From Prevotella ihumii (GTDB taxonomy: Bacteria; Bacteroidota; Bacteroidia; Bacteroidales; Bacteroidaceae): a stretch of DNA of 61,710 nucleotides. The DNA is taken from assembly GCF_900155655.1 (NCBI RefSeq), contig NZ_LT706987.1:228886-290595 (forward strand), read 5' to 3'. Below the pieces are notes generated by a model. That model had not been told where the DNA came from. It saw only the letters and a program-made list of their open reading frames with translations, and did no database searches. How positions within the stretch are numbered: the first letter of the stretch is position 1; every line of letters starts with the position of its first letter. The position numbers were made by a program, and so were the translations under genes. Below are positions 35,692 to 45,000 of the stretch, piece after piece.

Positions 35692-36405
35692 TTATAGCTC
35701 TGCAAGCCTCGATGTTGCCTTTATGATTAGGTCTTTTAGCTGTTCCTTATTCAGTTCGGGCAATAAGTCTATGACCATGAAATTCTCGGTGTCCTCAATA
35801 TCTATGCCTTTCTTTGCAAGAATGGTCTTAATATCAAGCTGACTAAAGTCATTATAAGACTTACCACTTATCACTTGTGGCTCTTCATTGCTTGTGAAGA
35901 TGTTGTTTACCTCAATGTTTGATGGTTCGCCAAAACCTATGAAAGCGTCAATACGAAATTTACGTTCCTCTTTCTTATCAATGTCATAATAGACAAAGTA
36001 TTGTCCCGTAATATCTATATTATCCGAAAGAATGCCGTGTGCATATCTCACAGAACCATCAACTTTACGATAAGCGAAAGCCGTAACTCCGTCTTTCTTC
36101 ATCTTCTCTTTTAGCTTAATAACAAGTGCAAGACAAATATCATGATGTTCTGCTATCGTCCCTTTACGAAGTTCGCCTACCTCAATGAGATTGTCAATGA
36201 GAAACGACCTCCAACCCTTACAATCTACATCATAGTAAGCAAGTGTAAATTTGCTATGGTGATGAATGCTGTTGCCCTTAATGGTGTGTCCTATACCATA
36301 TAGCGTACCACACGCATGACGTTCCGTGCCGTCTTTCTTACGATACACGAAAGAAACAATGCCTTTGCGAAGTTTCTCAACTAAAGTCTCAAATAGATTT
36401 TCCAT
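35692..36405 (-). CDS. tandem WYL_2 (DUF2693-like) protein
   Basis: 237 residues with two copies of a small beta-rich domain. The first is about 15-80 (GIVSFVYRKKDGTERHACGTL, YYDVDCKGWRSFLIDNLIEVGE). The second is about 105-160 (VTAFAYRKVDGSVRYAHGIL, YYDIDKKEERKFRIDAFIGFGE). Both fit WYL_2/DUF2693, proposed to sense ligands or bind nucleic acids. A charged C-terminal helix region follows. It lies in a - strand group with the 36442 gene. Confidence 0.7.
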   Translation of the reverse strand: MENLFETLVEKLRKGIVSFVYRKKDGTERHACGTLYGIGHTIKGNSIHHHSKFTLAYYDVDCKGWRSFLIDNLIEVGELRKGTIAEHHDICLALVIKLKEKMKKDGVTAFAYRKVDGSVRYAHGILSDNIDITGQYFVYYDIDKKEERKFRIDAFIGFGEPSNIEVNNIFTSNEEPQVISGKSYNDFSQLDIKTILAKKGIDIEDTENFMVIDLLPELNKEQLKDLIIKATSRLAEL

Positions 36406-36441
36406 ATTGATGAGATTGTTATTTGTTTATGTAAAACATCG

Positions 36442-36804
36442 TCAAGCATTAAAAACTTGACGATGTGATATTTCATTTCCCCTTTCAAGAAGTTCTTCTA
36501 TGTCTTCTGTTGAATTTACCTCAGTCTCCTTGAAGTAGAAGTGGGTGTCAAGTGAGCCGTTCACATAGCAATCAAAGTCTTCTCTATCACAGCCTTTATT
36601 ATCAACATATTCATACACAACTTTAAACCAAAGTATATCCATCAAGCAGTTTCTTACATTTCGTATATCAAATCCTGCACTCTCAATAGCATCGTCTAAA
36701 TCTTCACTTGTCCAATCGTAACCAAAATCAGATTTGAAGTTTTCAAACTTATAATCTTCCTTACAGAAGCCTAACGATAGCAAGATAGCATAGTTGTTTG
36801 TCAT
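36442..36804 (-). CDS. acidic hypothetical protein behind structured repeat 2
   Basis: 120 residues from ATG 36804; an earlier in-frame start would lie inside the structured repeat. Asp/Glu-rich (DWTSEDLDDAIESAGFD, ETEVNSTEDIEELLERG). No family recognised; the acidity could suit an anti-defence or DNA-mimic role, but no motif shows it. It starts 19 bases from structured repeat 2. Confidence 0.6.
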   Translation of the reverse strand: MTNNYAILLSLGFCKEDYKFENFKSDFGYDWTSEDLDDAIESAGFDIRNVRNCLMDILWFKVVYEYVDNKGCDREDFDCYVNGSLDTHFYFKETEVNSTEDIEELLERGNEISHRQVFNA

Positions 36805-36822
36805 AATTCTTGTTGTTAATAA

Positions 36823-37062
36823 GTGATACATTTCCCTCTCGTTCAACTGCTTTTGCAGCATCACGGTCGGGCTTTCAAATTTTACGTGCAAATGAGGTAG
36901 TAAGGTCATTAGGAAGATAAGCAAAGTAATTTAAGGATATTCTCATGGAAAACCCAAATCTTTGATTTGTGGAAGGCTGCCGTGAGAATATTCTTAAATA
37001 GTGTAGCGGTACTTTGTGTTCTTACGACCTTGCTTACCTTTGCAAAGGAAAATTAAAGCCAG
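36823..37062. repeat. structured 240-bp repeat, copy 2
   Basis: Partner of copy 1. The inner stem 36929-36948/36980-36999 pairs at 18 Watson-Crick plus 2 wobble positions, although its sequence differs from copy 1 at several pairs. The loop 36949-36979 is identical to that of copy 1. The outer stem is 36896-36907/37026-37038. The embedded promoter is TTTG 37013-37016, 18 bases, TACCTTTG 37035-37042 (+). Confidence 0.85.
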
Positions 37063-37101
37063 ATATGTCTACTGTAGAATAGTTGAAAACTAATCAAGAT
37101 A

Positions 37102-37132
37102 GATATTTTGAAGATTTATCACTCAAAATATC
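37102..37132. promoter_or_regulatory. perfect inverted repeat before the 37184 gene
   Basis: GATATTTTGA (37102-37111) and TCAAAATATC (37123-37132) are perfect 10-base arms with an 11-base spacer. They lie upstream of a possible -7 box TAACTTTG (about 37149-37156). Possible operator or hairpin. Confidence 0.5.
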
Positions 37133-37183
37133 GTATATAGGGCTTATTTTGTAACTTTGGAGTAATCTAAGACAATAAAGGCT

Positions 37184-37435
37184 ATGGTAAAGGTAATTCA
37201 TGTGCAACTGATGGAAGGGAGGAAGAACTATTATTTCGGATCTATTCCTGCAATTTATAGTGTACTGACAGCAGAAGATATTGGTATCAAGCAACGCTCA
37301 TTGGAAAGAGTAGGGCTAAGTAAAGGAGGGGTGGTGTTAAACAAGAAGGCTATCATTCGAGTTTCGGAGTTGATTAGGGCGAAAACGAACTGCAAGGGAA
37401 AGGGAATTGGAAGTGTTGAAAAGTCAACTAAATGA
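37184..37435 (+). CDS. small conserved hypothetical protein
   Basis: 83 residues, basic (MVKVIHVQLMEGRKNYYFGS, IGIKQRSLERVGLSKGGVVLNKKAII). The layout resembles short proteins found near integration functions of Bacteroidetes elements, but I cannot name the family. Possibly driven by TAACTTTG about 30 bases upstream or by the promoter in repeat copy 2. Confidence 0.6.
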   Translation: MVKVIHVQLMEGRKNYYFGSIPAIYSVLTAEDIGIKQRSLERVGLSKGGVVLNKKAIIRVSELIRAKTNCKGKGIGSVEKSTK

Positions 37436-37517
37436 AACATTTGATATAATCTGATATAAAGGTTCGATTCCTACTTTTTATGACTTCTGTTATTCATTGA
37501 AAAACAGGTAATTACAA

Positions 37518-37646
37518 ATGATGAAAAATATTTACATAAAAAAGCGTTTTTCAGGATTGAACAAATTTTCGGAGAAAAAAGTGGGGCAAAAAATGGGGCA
37601 AAAAGTGGGGCAACTTTGGGGCAAAAAATGGGGCAACAATAATTAG
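37518..37646 (+). pseudogene. repeat-tailed debris resembling the C-terminal end of an integrase
   Basis: A 42-codon frame ends in repeated VGQK/MGQK/LWGKKWG units encoded by 12-base repeats of the GTGGGGCAAAAA type. Similar Gly-Gln/Gly-Lys tails occur at the ends of some Bacteroidetes integrases, so this may be the remnant of a deleted integrase at the boundary of region 1. It is followed by a 9-bp hairpin. Low certainty. Confidence 0.25.
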
Positions 37647-37662
37647 AAGACAAAGAAAAAGT

Positions 37663-37685
37663 CCCTAAGTTGTTGTAACTTAGGG
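37663..37685. terminator. hairpin terminator
   Basis: CCCTAAGTT and AACTTAGGG form a perfect 9-bp stem with a 5-base loop just after the repeat-tailed debris. Confidence 0.6.
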
Positions 37686-37940
37686 GCTTATGTGTTTGTA
37701 TAAAGCGGAGAGAGAGGAAAATGACCATTTCGCTGCAACTCCTTGTATCATAGTCTTTTATTTTTTTATCCTTTTTAATTGTAGCCATATTGTAGCCACA
37801 ACAGAGTATTTTGAGAGTACTCGCAGATACTGCTACCCGAAATGCGCACTTGCATTTCTTGGGTTCAAAAGTACAAAAAAGTAGAACATCCTCCAAATTA
37901 TTGTGGGAAAATGTTTTAGAAATCTTTTGGCTACAATTTT

Positions 37941-37991
37941 CAGTGCATGGTGCAAGTCTATATATATAGATAGACCTTGCACCATGCACTG
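37941..37991. repeat. 51-bp near-perfect palindrome
   Basis: Arms CAGTGCATGGTGCAAG and CTTGCACCATGCACTG pair perfectly over 16 bases, and TCTAT/ATAGA continue the stem after a single bulge; the loop is about 8 bases. It is too GC-poor at the tip and lacks a T-tract, so it is not a simple terminator. It lies in a gene-free gap (37.65-38.18 kb) that seems to be a module boundary. Confidence 0.8.
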
Positions 37992-38183
37992 ACAGTCCCA
38001 AAGATGTGATTGATTGATATGGCAGGCTAAAGATTTTCGCCTACGTATTGGGCAACAAATAACGCATAATGTTAAAAATGCAAAATGGCAATATAATGCC
38101 AATATTGGCAATTTAATATTCTTTCTAAAGCCCTATTTGTTAAGAACTTTGCAGCATTATTTCTAACAAAAAGACGGATACAT

Positions 38184-38600
38184 ATGAAGACAAAGAAACA
38201 AAACTCTGGAAGTAACGCAAAATTCTACGTTGTACTTCCGACGCTTGAAATCATGCTCTCCGCCAGCAAAAACTGCAAGCTAAGGGCAGGCTATGCCGAT
38301 ATGGAATATTCCAACTTTATGAAACACTGCAAGATGCAGACCGACCTTCGTATCAACACTTATGCAAGATGTGCCGCAGCCTTCGATATGGATGTGCTGC
38401 TGATACATCTCCCAAAGGGAATGATTGATTCCATGATTGCAACCACACCCCATAAAAGCCTTCGCTTCTCCACAATGGAGCAGGAAGATCTCATCGTTAT
38501 TCTCAATCGGCTGTGCAAGCTAGACAGTAGAAGATTTAAGCAGCATCTTATGCAGTTATTGCACCAATTGGGGAAGGACTCTGAATTTCCAGACGGATGA
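38184..38600 (+). CDS. hypothetical protein at head of primase-helicase module
   Basis: 138 residues, helical, with no recognised domain (VVLPTLEIMLSASKNCKLRA, MKHCKMQTDLRINTYARCAAA). Basic N-terminus. It is first in a + strand cluster with a helix-turn-helix protein and a primase-helicase, as at the start of several Bacteroidetes integrative elements. Confidence 0.6.
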   Translation: MKTKKQNSGSNAKFYVVLPTLEIMLSASKNCKLRAGYADMEYSNFMKHCKMQTDLRINTYARCAAAFDMDVLLIHLPKGMIDSMIATTPHKSLRFSTMEQEDLIVILNRLCKLDSRRFKQHLMQLLHQLGKDSEFPDG

Positions 38601-38651
38601 TAATCCACGGAGAGCAACAATTCAATCCTAAACTGAAAAGAGAAGTAGCAT

Positions 38652-39050
38652 ATGACAGAAGAAGATAATTTACAAAAGACGGTAATTGCAGAGTTACGCT
38701 CACTAAGGAACGACATGGAGCGAATAGCCAGCTTTATCGTGGAAATGAGACGCGATTATTCCGTTTTGGAGGATAAGATGGAACTCAGTTCCTCCGACGT
38801 CATCAGACTCTTGGGCATTTCGCGGGCATCCCTTGCCCGATGGAGGGACACCAACGCAATCCCGTTCAGGTATATATCATGCAACCACGTTGCTTATCCG
38901 TTCAAGGGACTTTACGTCGCCGTCAAGAGCGGACGTGCCTCCTTCAAGGGTTTCAGACGGGTGGAAGCCCTGCAACGACTCAACGCCTACAAGGATGGTG
39001 TCCTTAAAGGATATATGGGAAATGGTCAAACTTTATTTGAGGAACTATGA
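38652..39050 (+). CDS. helix-turn-helix protein (DUF3853/excisionase-like)
   Basis: 132 residues: an N-terminal coiled segment (LRSLRNDMERIASFIVEMRRD), then a MerR/excisionase-type helix-turn-helix (SSDVIRLLGISRASLARWRDTNAIPFRYI). It overlaps the primase-helicase start by four bases (ATGA). It probably regulates the module or acts in excision. Confidence 0.7.
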   Translation: MTEEDNLQKTVIAELRSLRNDMERIASFIVEMRRDYSVLEDKMELSSSDVIRLLGISRASLARWRDTNAIPFRYISCNHVAYPFKGLYVAVKSGRASFKGFRRVEALQRLNAYKDGVLKGYMGNGQTLFEEL

Positions 39051-41110
39051 ACATCAAAGAAGAAATACTAAGCCGAACCAACAAAGGACTGGATGTGTTC
39101 TGCTTCTATATGCCCATCGACTTTGTGCCAAAGCGCAATTTTCGAAATCCTTTGTATGACGACAAGCGTGCATCGTGCAATATCTATCTCGACAACAAGT
39201 CCGGCTGCTACCGAATGAAGGATTTTGGCAATGAAGCCTATTCGGGGGACTGTTTTTGGTTTGCAGCCACAATGCTCGGACTGGACGTGAGGAAAGACTT
39301 TGTTAAGGTGCTTGAAACCATAAATCGGGACTTGCAGCTGAATATTTGCATTGAAAGGAAAGAACATAGTAATCCCCACACAATGATGATGAAGCCTTGT
39401 AAACCAACCTTAGTACAACCACCTAACCAGCTCAAGAAGATGGAAGGTAAAAAGTGGTACAAGCTAATTGAGCAATCTTTCAATGTCAAAGAACTAGACT
39501 ATTGGGAGCAATATGGTATTGATACTAAGACTCTGCAACGTTTTTATGTAAAGTCGCTTGCTCGCTATGAATCTGTCTCCAATCAGGGTAAGCCGTTTAC
39601 ACTTGGTTCAACACATGAAGATCCGATGTTTGCATACAGTATGGGGAAGTTTGTAAAAGTCTATCGCCCTAAGAGTAAGCTGCGCTTTCTTTATGGGGGT
39701 GAGAAAGTGAACGACTATGTTTTTGGCTTCCAGCAGCTGCCCAGCAAAGGGGATGTTGTTTTCATCACAGGTGGGGAGAAAGACGTGCTTTCACTTTCGG
39801 CTCATGGTTTCAACGCCATCAGTTTCAACAGTGAGACGGCACAGATTCCTGAGAATATCATCGAAGGATTGCAGCTCCGCTTTCGCCACATTATTATATT
39901 GTACGACTCTGATGAGACAGGCATAAGAGAAGCTAAACGGCAGACAGATGCACTTGCTCAATACAAGGTGTTGAGTCTGACCTTACCATTGCAAGGGGGT
40001 AAGTCGGAGAAGGATATATCGGATTTCTTTGCCTTGGGCAATGAAGCAAAGGACTTGAAAGTGCTTCTTAATGATATGTTCACCAATATGTATGCACAGA
40101 CGATGATGATATTGCAATCTTGTGAGATAGACTACGATAATCCGCCAGACGCTTCAAAGTCGGTGGTGGCAGTAAATGGTGTTCCTCTTGGAACGCAGGA
40201 CAATCTGTTTTGTATCACAGGTGGAGAAGGAACAGGCAAAAGCAACTACATTGCCGCCATCCTTGCCGGCACTCTTGGGAGAGAACGATTAAAGGCAGAG
40301 CAAACCTTGGGATTGGAAGTAACTGCCAACCCCAAAGGATTGGCTGTACTTCACTACGATACAGAGCAATCGGAGGCACAACTCTATAAGAACTTGGAGA
40401 AGACACTTCGCAGGGCTGGTATCAAGTCCGTGCCAGAGTTTTATCATTCCCTCTATCTAGCATCGCTATCACGCAAGGACAGACTGAAAATCATTCGTGA
40501 GAGTATGGACTTGTTTCATCACAAACACAGTGGAATTCATCTTGTGGTCATTGACGGTATAGCAGACCTGATACGCTCCGCCAACGACGAAACAGAGAGT
40601 ATAGCCATCGTGGACGAACTCTATCGATTGGCAGGAATTTACAATACTTGTATCATTTGCGTACTCCATTTTGTACCCAACGGCATCAAACTCAGAGGAC
40701 ATATAGGGTCTGAACTGCAACGCAAGGCTGCGGGCATTCTCTCCATCGAGAAAGATGACAATCCCGAATACTCGGTCGTCAAGGCATTGAAAGTGCGTGA
40801 TGGAAGCCCGCTAGATGTGCCGATAATGCTTTTTGGATGGGACAAGGAAGCCGATATGCACGTTTATCGTGGAGAAAAGTCGAAAGAGGATAAGGAAAAA
40901 CGCAAGACCGATGAACTGTTGGCTGTCGTAAAGTCTGCATTCCGTGCCAAACTAAAGCTATCATATCAAGAGTTGTGCGATGTGTTGATGCGTGAAATGG
41001 AAATCAAGGATCGAACGGCAAAGAAGTACATTGCCTATATGAAAGAGCAGCGTATCTTGTCGCAAGACACAAGTGGTAACTATCAAAAAGGAGAATTATG
41101 CCATACATAG
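39047..41110 (+). CDS. bifunctional Toprim primase / RecA-like helicase
   Basis: 687 residues. The N-terminal primase-like zinc-free region is about 1-120. A Toprim domain (about 230-320) has [17 protein letters not shown] and the Asp motif [10 protein letters not shown] RecA/DnaB-like ATPase follows, with Walker [13 protein letters not shown] (about 393) and Walker [13 protein letters not shown] (about 505), then a C-terminal winged-helix region. The architecture recalls T7 gp4/Twinkle-type primase-helicases and plasmid RepA. It likely supports autonomous replication of an excised element. Confidence 0.85.
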   Translation: MNIKEEILSRTNKGLDVFCFYMPIDFVPKRNFRNPLYDDKRASCNIYLDNKSGCYRMKDFGNEAYSGDCFWFAATMLGLDVRKDFVKVLETINRDLQLNICIERKEHSNPHTMMMKPCKPTLVQPPNQLKKMEGKKWYKLIEQSFNVKELDYWEQYGIDTKTLQRFYVKSLARYESVSNQGKPFTLGSTHEDPMFAYSMGKFVKVYRPKSKLRFLYGGEKVNDYVFGFQQLPSKGDVVFITGGEKDVLSLSAHGFNAISFNSETAQIPENIIEGLQLRFRHIIILYDSDETGIREAKRQTDALAQYKVLSLTLPLQGGKSEKDISDFFALGNEAKDLKVLLNDMFTNMYAQTMMILQSCEIDYDNPPDASKSVVAVNGVPLGTQDNLFCITGGEGTGKSNYIAAILAGTLGRERLKAEQTLGLEVTANPKGLAVLHYDTEQSEAQLYKNLEKTLRRAGIKSVPEFYHSLYLASLSRKDRLKIIRESMDLFHHKHSGIHLVVIDGIADLIRSANDETESIAIVDELYRLAGIYNTCIICVLHFVPNGIKLRGHIGSELQRKAAGILSIEKDDNPEYSVVKALKVRDGSPLDVPIMLFGWDKEADMHVYRGEKSKEDKEKRKTDELLAVVKSAFRAKLKLSYQELCDVLMREMEIKDRTAKKYIAYMKEQRILSQDTSGNYQKGELCHT

Positions 41111-41406
41111 AACATACTTCAGAAAAGGATTGGTGCAAGCGATTGTTTGACAGATTGAAAACTGTCGAGAATAAACTCGATCAACTGCTTGTACTGAAAG
41201 AGCAGTCTGTTGATACAACTACCCATCCGCCTCTTAAACCAGAGTATCTTGACATCATCGACGTATCGAAAATTCTCAAAGTGGAGCAAAAAACCATCTA
41301 CAACTGGGTTTGGGCCCATAAGATACCATACCTAAAAGCTAACGGAAGACTTCTTTTTCTTCGTGAAGAGATAGACGAAATGCTACGCAAGCGTGATGAA
41401 TGGTAA
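41098..41406 (+). CDS. excisionase-type helix-turn-helix protein
   Basis: 102 residues. The C-terminal half has the helix-turn-helix [44 protein letters not shown], typical of excisionase-family or HTH_17 proteins. The N-terminus is a coiled segment. It overlaps the primase-helicase gene by 13 bases, so it is co-translated. Confidence 0.8.
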   Translation: MPYIEHTSEKDWCKRLFDRLKTVENKLDQLLVLKEQSVDTTTHPPLKPEYLDIIDVSKILKVEQKTIYNWVWAHKIPYLKANGRLLFLREEIDEMLRKRDEW

Positions 41407-41430
41407 TCATCTTTCACGATATGAATATGT

Positions 41431-41479
41431 ATTTTGTTATGTAAATGCTTGCGTTTACATAACAAAATGTGTATCTTTG
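41431..41479 (+). promoter_or_regulatory. abiE promoter with palindromic operator
   Basis: Perfect 15-base arms ATTTTGTTATGTAAA (41431-41445) and TTTACATAACAAAAT (41454-41468) flank an 8-base spacer containing the -33 TTG (41449-41451). The -7 box TATCTTTG is at 41472-41479, 20 bases on. Transcription would start about 10 bases before the AbiEi ATG. AbiEi antitoxins are known to repress their own promoter through inverted repeats, so this is the expected binding site. Confidence 0.8.
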
Positions 41480-41496
41480 CACAAAGATTGAATTGT

Positions 41497-42204
41497 ATGA
41501 CAAGCAAGGGTATTAAGAAGAAAATATCAGAATTCGAAATGGGAAAAGTCTTTAAGTTAGAAGACTTAGGGCTTTTGCACACCGAGCATCAAGCAGCAGT
41601 GATGACTTTACGAAGACTTGTGGAAAAAGGAGAAATAGAGCGGCTCAGTCCGGGTCTCTACTATAAACCTAAAATAACACCTTTCGGAGAAGTCGGACCT
41701 ACTATGGAAGAAAGATTTCGGGATTTATTATACAAAGATAACCGCCCTGTAGGTTATCTGACAGGATTCTACGCTTTCAACTTATTGGGACTTACCACAC
41801 AGCAATCTACCACCCTCGAAATTGGGACAAACTTCCCTCGTCGAAATAGAAAACGAGGTATGTATGCAGTTCGGTTTGTAATACAAAAGAATGAGATAAA
41901 CAAGGAGGTTATTGATATGCTACGCCTGTTGGATTGCCTTAAATGGATAAAAAAGATACCCGATACGACTGTTGACCAATCCTATTCTCGTTTGAAGAAT
42001 TTAATAAATGCCTATTCTAAAAAAGAACAGGAGCGGATAGTGGAACTTTCGATGAAATACTCTCCTTTAACTCGTGCCCTGCTGGGTTCGATGCTTTCTG
42101 ACAAATCATTGACAGATAAATTATATCAATCGCTTAGTCCGCTAACGCAATTTAGGATTGGACTTTCACCATCACTCGCAAAAAAACAATGGAACATACA
42201 ATAG
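41497..42204 (+). CDS. abiEi: AbiEi-type antitoxin (DUF6088)
   Basis: 235 residues from ATG 41497. An earlier frame start at 41434 lies inside the promoter and is rejected. An N-terminal winged helix (ISEFEMGKVFKLEDL..EHQAAVMTLRRLVEKGEIERLSPGLYYKP) is followed by the AbiEi core (YLTGFYAFNLLGLTTQQ). It neutralises AbiEii and represses the operon. It overlaps the toxin gene by 16 bases. Confidence 0.88.
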   Translation: MTSKGIKKKISEFEMGKVFKLEDLGLLHTEHQAAVMTLRRLVEKGEIERLSPGLYYKPKITPFGEVGPTMEERFRDLLYKDNRPVGYLTGFYAFNLLGLTTQQSTTLEIGTNFPRRNRKRGMYAVRFVIQKNEINKEVIDMLRLLDCLKWIKKIPDTTVDQSYSRLKNLINAYSKKEQERIVELSMKYSPLTRALLGSMLSDKSLTDKLYQSLSPLTQFRIGLSPSLAKKQWNIQ

Positions 42205-43193
42205 CCAAACAACTGCATTTGGAAAAAGAAAATTTCAGAGACCTGCTTCATGCCGCTTCTGAGGAGCTCACCATCCCTATCCAACTGGTAGAGAAGGATT
42301 ACTACATATCGTCCATACTTCGTGCTCTTTCTGAAAGTAGTTATACCGAACAGATAGTATTCAAAGGTGGTACGTCCTTGTCTAAGGCTTATCAACTGAT
42401 AAACAGATTTTCCGAAGATGTAGATTTTGCCGTCATAAGCGAACACATGAGTGGTAATCAAGTAAAAATGCTACTTTCGCACCTCATGAAAGAAGTTACA
42501 GCTAATTTTAAAGAGGATTTAGATTTCAGCGATATTTCCAAAGGATCAAAATATAGAAAACAAGCTTTTCTCTATAATACTCAAGTAGGATTGGATGAAT
42601 TATCCAACCCTGTACCAGCAAGAATTATAGTGGAAATCAGTGCATTTGCCAATCCATTTCCCCATGAAATACGAATAATTGAGCCATTTGTAACTACATT
42701 TCTAAGAAAGAAGGGAATGAGTTCCTTTATAGAACTGTATAATCTTACACCCTTTGAGTTAAATGTGTTGTCACTCAGACAAACTTTATGTGAGAAAGTC
42801 GTATCGCTTATTCGTTTTTCAATGAGCGACACTCCATTGGCATCATTGACATCCAAAGTACGTCACTTCTATGATTTGGATGCACTCCTAAGCATAGAAC
42901 AATTACAAAACTATATTTCCAGCGATGCGTTTGTGTCAGATTTGACAACACTGATAAAACACGATCAGCAAGCCTTTGATGAGCCAAGAGGCTGGAAACT
43001 TTTGGATAACCTAAATCAATCTCCCTTGATAAAAGACTTTGAAAATATATGGAGTTCTCTGACACCGAAATATATTGAGAATTTATCTAAAATCGCATAC
43101 CGTAAGATACCATCACCAGACAATATAAAATCCTCTTTCACCAAGATTCTCCACTCGATAGAAAATATTGATTTAGGACGGCAAGAGAATTAA
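42189..43193 (+). CDS. abiEii: AbiEii-type nucleotidyltransferase toxin
   Basis: 334 residues with the nucleotidyltransferase signature FKGGTSLSKAYQLINRFSEDVDFAVI (about 57-82) including the GGTSLSK loop and DVD catalytic pair. A conserved Lys sits in the helical part (LRQTLCEKVVSLIRF). AbiEii toxins act with AbiEi as a type IV toxin-antitoxin pair giving phage abortive infection or element maintenance. The pair appears intact. Confidence 0.9.
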   Translation: MEHTIAKQLHLEKENFRDLLHAASEELTIPIQLVEKDYYISSILRALSESSYTEQIVFKGGTSLSKAYQLINRFSEDVDFAVISEHMSGNQVKMLLSHLMKEVTANFKEDLDFSDISKGSKYRKQAFLYNTQVGLDELSNPVPARIIVEISAFANPFPHEIRIIEPFVTTFLRKKGMSSFIELYNLTPFELNVLSLRQTLCEKVVSLIRFSMSDTPLASLTSKVRHFYDLDALLSIEQLQNYISSDAFVSDLTTLIKHDQQAFDEPRGWKLLDNLNQSPLIKDFENIWSSLTPKYIENLSKIAYRKIPSPDNIKSSFTKILHSIENIDLGRQEN

Positions 43194-43249
43194 ACATTTA
43201 GGAAAGAACGAATATTCATAAAGAAAATCTCTTTTGTTTTACAGAAAGA

Positions 43250-43279
43250 CCCCAAAAGTTAGAAACAAAACTTTTGGGG
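43250..43279. terminator. bidirectional terminator
   Basis: CCCCAAAAGTT (43250-43260) and AACTTTTGGGG (43269-43279) form a perfect 11-bp stem between the convergent abiEii and helicase fragments. Confidence 0.85.
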
Positions 43280-43303
43280 TACATTATTTCGGAATTAGAT
43301 GTT

Positions 43304-45000
43304 TTAATGCCGCCATTTCGGACGAAAACTCTGTGAGCGATTATCTGCTTCTTGTGTCTGTTCATTGCCTATTTTTATTGATATAGAAGTCTCATTTTCG
43401 GACAGACTATTTCCCTGTTCTTCTTTATCTTCTTTGTCCGCTGAAAGCGTTAATGCAATCTTCCTATCCAACTCTGCCACCTGCCCTTTGAGCGAGCGAA
43501 GTTCGTCCTCTTTCTTCCACGTCCCATTAGCAATAGCAGTATAGATTTCCTTATTGGCTGCAACCTTTTCTTTCTCCTTCTCATGCGATTCTATCACCTT
43601 GGGGATACGCCCCAGCGCACCCAAGAAGTTCTCACACGCAAGTTTCGGGTCGGTAGCCAACTTACCATTATTATAGGTATAGTAGATACTCTCCTGCCCT
43701 TTGACAAAGAAACGATTCATGGAGCAGTCAAACAAATCCTTTGAGGTACTTTCCGTTTTCACCATGATTGAAAAACCATAAATCTCACCGATTTTATTGT
43801 ACTCGCCTTTGGTACGTGCCTTGTCGTTAATTTCTTTCAGGCGTGCGGCAATGACCTTGATGTCTGTGCTGTCTTCCACGCCCTTTATGACCAGTTTGTT
43901 GATAGGATTGCCGTCCTTATCACGCTCCACACGCTTCTCAAAGCACGCCAAGTCTGCCTTGGCTTCCTTGATCTTGTCTGAATGGAAAGACACGGAGCTG
44001 TCAATCTCTGCCAACTTTCCCGTTGCGGCATCACGTTCACGGAGGAAGTTCTTACGCTCGGATTCCAGCGTGGCAATCTTCTTGTCGAGTTTGGCTTTCT
44101 CTAACAAGTCCGTATTACCAGATAGCACGGCAACATACTCTGAAAAGTTCATACCGCTATCCTCGTCCATCGAACCCTCGTCAATGGTACGACTACCGAG
44201 CGTATTGGTCTTCAACTGATTGATAAACAATTGCTTGTTATGTAGTAGGTTGAACTTGTAACTGTCCAACGACCGCTCCACGGCATAGATAATCACATCA
44301 ACTTTATTGTCCGCAAATTCTTTGGCAACCATATTGCCTTTACGGATTGCCCGACCATTGCGCTGTTCTAAATCTGAGGGTCGCCAGGGTGTATCAAGTT
44401 GATGCACCGCCACCGCACGCTGCTGGGCGTTGACACCCGTTCCAAGCATAGAAGTAGAACCGAAGATGATACGGATGTCTCCACGATTCATCGCTTCTAC
44501 CATCGCTTTCTTGGCTTTCTCGTTCTTGCACTCCTGAATAAAGCGTATCTCGTAGGACGGGATATGATAATCTTCCACCAATTTACGCTTTACCTCCGAA
44601 TAGATATTGAAATCTCCACCGGGCTTATACGTACCCAAATCGGAGAATACAAACTGGGTACCTTTCTGTGCATCATACTTCTGATAGTAGTCATTGAGTA
44701 ATTTCGCACAATGGCTTGCCTTGTTGTCGATATGGTCTGAGTACCCATTTTCGTCTATCATGCGTAGATCCAAGCTCATCTTGCGGGCGTAGTCAGTTGC
44801 AATCAGCATCTTTGCCTTTTCCTCACTCTCGCTCAGTGGCGCACGCCCTAAAAGGGTGGCATCACCGTTTTTGGCAAACTCCATCAACTTGCCGATAAAC
44901 TCCTCCTGTTCAGGTGTCGGCGGAATGTTATGGAGTATCTCGTTTTTTTCGGGACGATCGATGCCTATATCCTTTGCTGTGCGGAAATCGCAAATCTCCG
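43304..45000 (-). pseudogene. C-terminal fragment of a large SNF2-type helicase/methylase protein
   Basis: About 565 residues remain. Helicase C-terminal motifs are clear: [40 protein letters not shown] and [23 protein letters not shown], followed by a long coiled region. Such ends belong to roughly 2,000-residue element proteins that also contain N-6 methylase and helicase N-terminal domains, all missing here. The frame continues upstream only because it runs into an IS66 end at about 45001; those first ~50 residues (rich in Phe/Cys/Trp) are IS sequence in the wrong frame. Confidence 0.85.

Noticed and set aside
34522..37062. Group II intron, retron or integron attC identity for the structured repeats
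   Set aside because: No reverse transcriptase or intron protein nearby, no domain V-like motif, and no attC core (GTTRRRY/RYYYAAC) at the ends.
37457..37480. tRNA T-arm-like GGTTCGATTCC
   Set aside because: The flanking bases do not form a T stem and no other tRNA arm is present; possibly an attachment-site scrap but not supportable.
37471..38001. 176-residue - strand ORF
   Set aside because: It crosses the 12-base repeats, a terminator and the 51-bp palindrome; low-quality Cys/Phe-rich translation typical of noncoding shadow.
41434..41496. Upstream extension of AbiEi
   Set aside because: These codons lie inside the operator and promoter; the -7 box ends 17 bases before ATG 41497.
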